Assembly (NCBI GenBank): GCA_964427955.1
Contig: CAYRWY010000188.1
Location: 1 to 10,535, forward strand
Length of the DNA stretch: 10,535 nucleotides
Direction of reading: 5' to 3'
Origin: JACRBK01 sp964427955
GTDB taxonomy: Bacteria; Chloroflexota; Anaerolineae; Aggregatilineales; Aggregatilineaceae
A program made the position numbers and the translations under genes. The notes beneath the pieces were generated by a model. The model was not told the DNA's origin and did no database searches. It saw only the letters and a program-made list of their open reading frames with translations. This document shows, piece by piece, positions 6,421 through 10,535 of the stretch. Each line of letters starts with the position of its first letter. Within the stretch, counting starts at the first letter, position 1.

Positions 6421-6999
6421 CTACCGCGCCTTCAACCCGATCTTCTCGATCATGGCGGCGCGGCCCGGCCATTCGTCGCGCAGCAGCCCGTAGGCCAGCC
6501 AATCGACCCAGCGGCCATCGGCCCACGAGCCTTCGCGCTGGCGGGCTTCCAGCGTGAAGCCGACTTTTTCCATCTGGCGCATCACGCGGGCGTTCATGCT
6601 GGTGGTCATCAACCAGATTCGGCGCGCGTCCAGCCACTCGAAGGCGTAATCGACGATCAGCGTCAGGGCATCCGTGCCATAGCCGCCGCCCCAAAACTCC
6701 GGTTCGCCGATCCGCGCGCCCAGCATGGCGGTGCGGTAGGTGGTGTGCAGCCAGTTGATGCAGACGAAGCCGATCGGCTGGCCTGCTTTGGTCTGCATCC
6801 CGAACATCACGTTGTCGTCGTCGCCGTTGGCGCGTTCTTCGGCATGGCGGCGGAAGCGTTCTTCCAGCACGCGGCGCGGCAGGATCACCCGCTCGCCCCC
6901 GGTCGACCAGTAGGTCGCCTCGGAGTTGCGCCAGCGGTACTCTAAGTCCTGGTACGGTTTGTCGAACGGCACCAGGTCCACCAGCAGTCCTTCGAACAT
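6421..6999 (-). CDS. GNAT acetyltransferase, RimJ/RimL-like (cluster copy 3)
   Basis: This 192-aa paralogue starts MFEGLLVDLVPFDKPYQDLE at ATG 6999, with GAGG about 6 bases upstream. It shows FGMQTKAGQPIGFVCINW (66-83), the acetyl-CoA loop FWGGGYGTDALTL (102-114), IWLMTTSMNARVMRQMEKVG (128-147), and LLRDEWPGRAAMIEKIGLK (172-190). The segment from 35 to 63 (GERVILPRRVLEERFRRHAE and following) is rich in Arg/Glu and unlike its siblings. The gene begins 8 bases after the stop of copy 2, so translational coupling is likely. Downstream, an 81-base gap holds the palindrome at 6372-6399. Activity as an acetyltransferase is well supported; substrate is unknown. Confidence 0.88.
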   Translation of the reverse strand: MFEGLLVDLVPFDKPYQDLEYRWRNSEATYWSTGGERVILPRRVLEERFRRHAEERANGDDDNVMFGMQTKAGQPIGFVCINWLHTTYRTAMLGARIGEPEFWGGGYGTDALTLIVDYAFEWLDARRIWLMTTSMNARVMRQMEKVGFTLEARQREGSWADGRWVDWLAYGLLRDEWPGRAAMIEKIGLKAR

Positions 7000-7007
7000 A
7001 GCGTCCT

Positions 7008-7604
7008 CTAGCCGCTGCGGGCGGCTTTTTCGTGCAAGCCCAGCCGTTCGATCATCGTCTCGGCGCCGGGCCATTCCTCGCGCAGCATTCCGTACACCAG
7101 TTCGTCCGACCACACGCCATCGACCGTGACGGTGGAAGGGCGGCGCGCTTCCAGGGTGAAGCCGCATTTTTCGACGTTGCGCTGGGCGCGTTCGTTCAAT
7201 CCCATCGTGTCCAGGAACAGGCGGCGCAGGTCCAGCCAGTTGAACGCATACTCCACCAACTGGATCGTGCCATCCGATCCATACCCGCCGCCCCAAAATT
7301 CTGGGTCGCCGATCCACGCGCCCATGTTCGCGTAGCGGTTCCACTGATCGACCCAGTTCAGGCCCATCTCGCCGATGATCTGGCCCTGCTTGGTGGTCAT
7401 CATGAAATGGACGCCGGTATAGCCGCGCTCACGGGCGCCCGCGCGTTCTTCGCGGATGCGCTTGATCGTGGCGCGGCTGATCGGGCCGTAATCCCCCATG
7501 AACGCCCACCGCCGCGAGTCGTTGTTCCAGTAGGTGTACATCTTCTCTTCGTACTCGTCCGTGAAGGGGACGAGGTCTACCAGCACACCGTGCAGCGTGG
7601 TCAT
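7008..7604 (-). CDS. GNAT acetyltransferase, RimJ/RimL-like (cluster copy 2)
   Basis: This is a 198-aa paralogue, MTTLHGVLVDLVPFTDEYEE. It keeps FMMTTKQGQIIGEMGLNW (67-84), the acetyl-CoA loop FWGGGYGSDG (103-112) and MLREEWPG (173-180). It is further from copies 3-5 than they are from each other: the loop reads SDG instead of TDA, the downstream helix has MGLNERAQRNVEKCG in place of the (L/M)N(A/E)RVMRQM(E/Q)KVG pattern, and the tail ends HEKAARSG. Its ATG (7604) sits 2 bases after the TAG of copy 1, so its ribosome binding site (GAAGAAG) lies inside copy 1 and the two are likely coupled in translation. The GNAT assignment is firm and the acceptor substrate is unknown. Confidence 0.88.
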   Translation of the reverse strand: MTTLHGVLVDLVPFTDEYEEKMYTYWNNDSRRWAFMGDYGPISRATIKRIREERAGARERGYTGVHFMMTTKQGQIIGEMGLNWVDQWNRYANMGAWIGDPEFWGGGYGSDGTIQLVEYAFNWLDLRRLFLDTMGLNERAQRNVEKCGFTLEARRPSTVTVDGVWSDELVYGMLREEWPGAETMIERLGLHEKAARSG

Positions 7605-7606
7605 GG

Positions 7607-8230
7607 CTACTTCTTCTCGTCTTTCTTCTCTTCCTTCTTTTCGGGCTTGGGCTTGGCCTCAAGGCCGCTGGGCTGCAAGTTCAACTCGGCGGTCTTCTTG
7701 TCGTAGCCGGGCCAGTCCGTTTCGAGCAGGCCGAAGAGTTCCATATCGACGTAGTCCCCGTCCCAGCGGAGGTGCTGGCGCAGCGTGCCCTCGTGCACGA
7801 AGCCCGCGCGCCGCAGCGCGTCGATCTTCGCTTCGTCGAAGGCCAGGGACGACGCGTCCAGGCGGTGCAGGTTGCGCGTCTCGAAGCAGTAACGCGCCAG
7901 CAGCAGCAGGCCGTCGAGCACCTCGTCGGTGCCTTCGTAACGGTCGTCGCCCGCGAAGAAGACGGCTTCGGCTTTGCGCACGCGTTGCCATTCGTGATCG
8001 TAGATCACTGCGCCGATCGGATCGCCGTTCTTGGCCTGGAAGCCGATTATTCCGCCGTGCTCGTTCTTCTCCATCTTTTCGATGAACTTCTTGACGTCGT
8101 CCTCGGTGTGCGGCTCACGCCGTTCCCACAGCCGCGCGCGGAACCACGCTTCTTCGTTCATCCACTTTTCCATGTGGATCGCGAAATCGTCCTCAAACGG
8201 GACCAGGTCTACCAGTTTTCCTTCGATCAT
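7607..8230 (-). CDS. Divergent GNAT acetyltransferase-like protein with Lys/Glu tail (cluster copy 1, first transcribed)
   Basis: This 207-aa protein begins MIEGKLVDLVPFEDDF, which ties it to the other five copies. It keeps IIGFQAKNGDPIGAVIYD (61-78), the LLLLARYCFETRNLHRLDAS helix-strand (108-127) and LLETDWPG (168-175). Where the others have WGGGYG, it has DDRYEGTDEV (95-104). R97-Y98-E99-G100-T101-D102 fits the GNAT R-x-x-G-x-(G/A) loop except for Asp at the last position, so acetyl-CoA binding may be weakened or changed. The tail (EAKPKPEKKEEKKDEKK, 191-207) is highly charged and probably disordered. ATG 8230 has GAGGAGAG upstream; an in-frame extension to 8287 lacks this and adds no conserved residues. 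Could be a specialised, regulatory or inactive member. Confidence 0.8.
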   Translation of the reverse strand: MIEGKLVDLVPFEDDFAIHMEKWMNEEAWFRARLWERREPHTEDDVKKFIEKMEKNEHGGIIGFQAKNGDPIGAVIYDHEWQRVRKAEAVFFAGDDRYEGTDEVLDGLLLLARYCFETRNLHRLDASSLAFDEAKIDALRRAGFVHEGTLRQHLRWDGDYVDMELFGLLETDWPGYDKKTAELNLQPSGLEAKPKPEKKEEKKDEKK

Positions 8231-8317
8231 GATGTCTCTCCTCAAAACCGGACTGTGGCAAGCCACCATCATAGAACATACGTACACAATCCGCTAGTTT
8301 TGAATCTTATGCTAGTG

Positions 8318-8342
8318 TTAACGACAGCCGAGGATTTGTCAA
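8318..8342 (-). promoter_or_regulatory. Candidate -35/-10 promoter for the acetyltransferase operon
   Basis: Read on the minus strand, a perfect TTGACA (8342-8337) lies about 107 bases upstream of the ATG at 8230. At 16 bases spacing there is TAACAC, a weak -10 (3 of 6). The consensus -35 in the only long gap upstream of the cluster makes this the best promoter candidate, but the -10 is poor. Confidence 0.35.
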
Positions 8343-8371
8343 CCACGAAGGTAAATCGTCAGGCGAAAATT

Positions 8372-8396
8372 CCAGATCGGACTATACTGAGTCTGG
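8372..8396 (+). promoter_or_regulatory. Candidate -10 element within a small dyad upstream of the 527-aa secreted protein
   Basis: TATACT (8383-8388) matches the -10 consensus at 5 of 6 positions. It is centred in an inverted repeat CCAGA (8372-8376) / TCTGG (8392-8396), the sort of layout an operator could have. No good -35 is found at the right spacing, so this is tentative. Confidence 0.3.
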
Positions 8397-8413
8397 GAAA
8401 GGCTGTTTGAAAA

Positions 8414-8494
8414 GCGTCGTAGGCCCCTCCCTAAATCCCTCCCCGCCAGCGGAGGAAGGGCCGACCGAAGGTCGGGGATAGGGGCTTCTGACGC
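8414..8494. repeat. REP-like inverted repeat upstream of the 527-aa protein
   Basis: The ends pair as GCGTCnnAnGCCCCTnnCC: left arm from 8414, right arm ending GACGC at 8494. Inside are CCCTCCCCGCCAGCGGAGGA and a perfect hairpin CCGACC-GAA-GGTCGG (8461-8475). It ends about 8 bases before the GAGGAGGGG ribosome binding site of the gene at 8516, so it would lie in that gene's mRNA leader if transcription starts near 8395. It has C-rich arms like the other repeats here but is a different sequence family. Confidence 0.65.
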
Positions 8495-8515
8495 CGTGAG
8501 TGAGGAGGGGACAAC

Positions 8516-10099
8516 ATGCGCAAGGCCAGCCTGGTGGTGATCGTGATCGTCCTGGTGATCGGGACGATGGGGTGGGTGGGGGCGCAGGGCGATACTTCCC
8601 CTGAAGCCGTCGTGCAGTCGCTGGTGGATCGGGGTTATCTGACCAGCGCCGAGGGATCGCTCTCGTTCCAGCAGGCCAGCGCCGAACTTCGCAGCAAGAA
8701 GTCCAACGGGTGGACCTTCGGGCCGTTGGACAGCGCCGAACATACCGACTTCGTGCTGAGCGCCACGCTGGCCCGCGGCACCGACGATCCGGGCGATGCG
8801 TGCGGCCTCGCCTTGCGCTTCCACGACGACCAGCACCTCTATTTCGTCAGCCTGTCCGGCGATGGGACGGTCACCTTCCGGGGCATTTACAAGCGGCGCG
8901 GCAATCCCCAGGAAGCGGTGACTCCGGCTGCGACCGGTCCGGATCGCCTGACCGTCATCGCGACCGGGAACACCTTCCAGGTGTTGGTGAACGACGTCTA
9001 CGTCGGCCTGTTCGAGGACCCGGCTTCGCTGAAGAACGAGAGCGGCGCGATCGGGCTGGTGAGCGTCTCGGCGGCCAGTTCCGACGCGAGTTTCTGCACC
9101 GCCTCCGACCTGTGGGTGTGGGACCTGGGTGCCGGGGCCGGATCGGGACCGCTCGCCGCACTGCCGGTCGTGCTGCCGACGTCCACGCCGCGCCCGACCG
9201 CCATCCCCCAACCGACGGCGACACCGCGTCCTGCCGCCGGGGGACGCCCGCCCGCGGCCACGCGCACCCCGCCGCCGACTCAGGCGCCCGTCGTCGCGCA
9301 GTTGACCGCCTATGACCAGCCTATCAACGACGCCGTGGCCGAGCTGGTCAGCCTGGGCATCATCCCGGCGGGCGGCAGCGAAATCTTCCGCGAGCCTTAC
9401 GCCTATTTCGAGGGCACCGGCTACTGGTTCACGCCGCTGGCGAGCTACAGGCCGTTCACGCAGATCGTGATGGCGGTCGAGCTTACCTACACCGAAGGCA
9501 GCAGCACGGAGACCGAGTTCTGCGGGATGCTGGCGCGCGCCGTGGTCGAAGGCAGCGGTACCGACACCTTCTTGAACGTCGGTTTCACCAACGATGGCAG
9601 CCTGGTCGTGGTCGATGTGGTGGACAATGCGCCGGTGACCTTCGAAATTGCCGCTTCGCACGTCAACCTGTCCCTGCCGCATCACGTGCTGTTCACGGCC
9701 CTGCGCGACAAGATCGCCGTCTACCTCGACGGCATCCTGGTGGCCGACGACATCACGGTCGATGAACGGGCCGGGACGTATGGCGTCTCGCTGATCGGCA
9801 GTGGCGCGCAGGCACGCTGCGAGGGCCGCAATATCTGGGCCTGGGAAGTGGACGACGTCGTCTCGTTTGGCGGGCAGTGCGGCGTGCGCGCGGCGAACAC
9901 CGTCAACCTGCGCAGCGGCCCCGGCACCGGGTACGATCTGGCCGGATCGCTGACCGCCGGGGAGACTGCGCTGGTCGTCGGCCAGGCGACCGGCGGCGAT
10001 GGCTTCACGTGGTGGAAGCTGGAATCCGGCGCGTGGGTGCGCTCGGACGTGATCAGCGTCGGCGGCGCCTGTTCCGCCGTGCCGGTGGTGGAGCCGTAG
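8516..10099 (+). CDS. Secreted protein with two paralogous lectin-like modules and C-terminal SH3b domain
   Basis: This is a 527-aa exported protein. Residues 1-23 are a signal peptide (MRKASLVVIVIVLVIGTMGW, cleavage near VGA-Q). Residues 30-203 and 269-444 are two diverged copies of one module of jelly-roll/LamG-like character. Each begins with a short helix (SLVDRGYL / ELVSLGII), has CGLALRF / CGMLARA, a strand pair (FQVLVNDVYVGLF / IAVYLDGILVADD), and ends C-x(5)-WVWDL / C-x(5)-WAWEV. C96/C194 and C336/C435 have equal spacing, implying one disulfide per module. Residues 217-260 are a Pro/Thr/Arg-rich linker (PTSTPRPTAIPQPTATPRPA). Residues 455-515 are an SH3b domain (NTVNLRSGPGTGYDLAGSL, ending WVRSDVI) bounded by C455 and C519. 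A carbohydrate- or wall-binding role is inferred. GAGGAGGGG sits 5 bases before the ATG. Confidence 0.85.
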   Translation: MRKASLVVIVIVLVIGTMGWVGAQGDTSPEAVVQSLVDRGYLTSAEGSLSFQQASAELRSKKSNGWTFGPLDSAEHTDFVLSATLARGTDDPGDACGLALRFHDDQHLYFVSLSGDGTVTFRGIYKRRGNPQEAVTPAATGPDRLTVIATGNTFQVLVNDVYVGLFEDPASLKNESGAIGLVSVSAASSDASFCTASDLWVWDLGAGAGSGPLAALPVVLPTSTPRPTAIPQPTATPRPAAGGRPPAATRTPPPTQAPVVAQLTAYDQPINDAVAELVSLGIIPAGGSEIFREPYAYFEGTGYWFTPLASYRPFTQIVMAVELTYTEGSSTETEFCGMLARAVVEGSGTDTFLNVGFTNDGSLVVVDVVDNAPVTFEIAASHVNLSLPHHVLFTALRDKIAVYLDGILVADDITVDERAGTYGVSLIGSGAQARCEGRNIWAWEVDDVVSFGGQCGVRAANTVNLRSGPGTGYDLAGSLTAGETALVVGQATGGDGFTWWKLESGAWVRSDVISVGGACSAVPVVEP

Positions 10100-10133
10100 G
10101 GCCACGCGTGTTTCTTCTTGTTACGCGCTTTCT

Positions 10134-10161
10134 GTAGGGGCAATTCATGAATTTGCCATAG
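10134..10161. repeat. Degraded copy B of the 28-bp palindrome
   Basis: GTAGGGGCAATTCA (10134-10147) is identical to the left arm at 6372. The right arm reads TGAATTTGCCATAG, with one extra T and changes in the C-run, so the palindrome is imperfect. It lies 34 bases after the stop of the gene at 8516-10099. Confidence 0.75.
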
Positions 10162-10202
10162 GCGTCAACTTAAGTGTCTGATCTCCTGTGGTAGGGAAAA
10201 AA

Positions 10203-10322
10203 CCGGCCTCACCCCTCACCCCTCTCCATCAGAAAACGATGGAGAGGGGCATCAGCGCCTCGGTTTTCTCCCCCTCTCCATTGGGCTTTTCGAATGGAGA
10301 GGGGGCCGGGGGGTGAGGCCGG
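10203..10322. repeat. Nested inverted repeat: 13-bp outer stem enclosing two hairpins
   Basis: The outer arms CCGGCCTCACCCC (10203-10215) and GGGGTGAGGCCGG (10310-10322) are perfectly complementary. Inside are hairpin 1, CCCCTCTCCATC (10219-10230) with GATGGAGAGGGG (10238-10249), a 7-base loop, and hairpin 2, CCCCCTCTCCATT (10270-10282) with AATGGAGAGGGGG (10293-10305), a 10-base loop. All three stems are perfect. The whole unit folds as a three-way junction on either strand and shares its arms with the hairpin at 2505-2535. Confidence 0.85.
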
Positions 10323-10365
10323 GACAAAGCCGTGATGGCCTCACAAAACCTTAAATTGACACACA

Positions 10366-10392
10366 TAGGGCAATTCATGAATTTGCCCCTAC
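10366..10392. repeat. Degraded copy C of the 28-bp palindrome
   Basis: TAGGGCAATTCA followed by TGAATTTGCCCCTAC matches the palindrome at 6372 except for a shorter G-run and one extra T in the right arm. The extra T is shared with copy B at 10134, so B and C are in the same orientation and flank the nested repeat at 10203-10322. Confidence 0.75.
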
Positions 10393-10416
10393 CACGACGT
10401 TTCCCCCGCGCGACTT

Positions 10417-10438
10417 CCCTCGCCCCCAGTGGCGAGGG
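10417..10438. repeat. Hairpin CCCTCGCC / GGCGAGGG
   Basis: CCCTCGCC (10417-10424) and GGCGAGGG (10431-10438) form a perfect 8-bp stem with a 6-base loop, immediately before the G/C-rich repeat at 10452. It uses GCGAGGG, which also occurs in the right arm of the next element. Confidence 0.55.
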
Positions 10439-10451
10439 ACAAAAGCTTGCT

Positions 10452-10492
10452 CCCCTCTCCAGCTTGCCTGGCGAGGGGCTGGGGGTGGGGTA
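10452..10492. repeat. Dispersed G/C-rich repeat, copy 2
   Basis: CCCCTCTCCAGCTTGCCTGG followed by CGAGGGGCTGGGGGTGGGGT matches the reverse complement of 2654-2693 with one mismatch across about 40 bases. The core CCCCTCtCCAG / CTGGcGAGGGG forms a hairpin with a single mismatch around CTTGC. Confidence 0.75.
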
Positions 10493-10535
10493 AATCACCG
10501 CGAATATTGGGCTGCTTCATCTGGCCCCACTTGGC

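Larger units (their letters stand above)
10100..10535. other. Gene-free, repeat-dense 3' region
   Basis: No convincing coding frame occurs here. The one open frame (10229-10498, minus) runs through the repeats, has no ribosome binding site and reads as low-complexity Pro/Ser/Arg. The stretch is instead made of inverted repeats listed separately: two degraded palindromes, a nested three-stem structure and two further hairpins. It directly follows the secreted-protein gene and may serve as its 3' end. Confidence 0.65.

Noticed and set aside
6385..6945. 186-codon plus-strand open frame opposite acetyltransferase copy 3
   Set aside because: It starts inside the palindrome and mirrors a gene with clear GNAT motifs.
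8339..10105. 588-codon minus-strand open frame opposite the secreted protein gene
   Set aside because: It is an Arg/His/Gly-rich shadow of high-GC codon bias with no ribosome binding site. The plus strand encodes a signal peptide, two matching modules and an SH3b domain over the same bases.
10203..10322. tRNA-like cloverleaf
   Set aside because: It has three stems but lacks the T-loop, anticodon-stem lengths and acceptor layout of a tRNA; the stems are too long.
10134..10492. CRISPR array in the repeat-dense 3' region
   Set aside because: The repeats differ in sequence and length, have no regular spacers, and no cas gene is present.
10229..10498. 89-codon minus-strand open frame in the repeats
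   Set aside because: It is built from the inverted repeats themselves, with no ribosome binding site and a low-complexity product.

Overview
The window is GC-rich bacterial DNA, most likely a metagenome-assembled or draft genome. A Chloroflexota (Anaerolineae-like) source is my best inference. It rests on the secreted Ig-like and SH3-like proteins with Pro/Thr linkers, the GH57-type enzyme start, and the abundant CCCCTCTCC/GGAGAGGGG dispersed repeats. No marker gene fixes the taxon.

Layout. Positions 1-79 (minus) hold the first 26 codons of a GH57-type glycoside hydrolase. It diverges from a stand-alone response-regulator receiver protein (214-645, plus). A terminator hairpin separates that gene from a convergent Ntn-hydrolase of the choloylglycine hydrolase/C45 type (676-1659, minus). 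Two secreted proteins on the minus strand follow. One is 220 aa with an SH3-like C-terminus (1754-2416). The other is an Ig-like multidomain protein (2761-4436), broken in this assembly by 100 Ns. A repeat-rich, gene-free stretch (about 2417-2760) lies between them.

The centre (4562-8230, minus) is a run of six consecutive GNAT acetyltransferase genes, all RimJ/RimL-like and clearly paralogous. They are closely spaced and probably form one operon read from 8230 towards 4562. A 28-bp perfect palindrome, also present in degraded form near the right end, sits in the one wide gap of the run. The first-transcribed copy is the most divergent and has an altered acetyl-CoA loop and a Lys/Glu-rich tail.

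To the right, on the plus strand, a secreted 527-aa protein (8516-10099) carries two copies of a lectin-like module, each with its own cysteine pair, followed by an SH3b domain. The last 436 bases hold no gene but several inverted repeats, including a nested three-stem structure.

Points most worth attention: the six-fold GNAT amplification; the N gap, which is almost certainly a false gap because identical 55-bp sequences flank it and merging them restores one intact 506-aa frame; and the repeat families. I see no defence system, CRISPR array, tRNA, rRNA or transposase gene.
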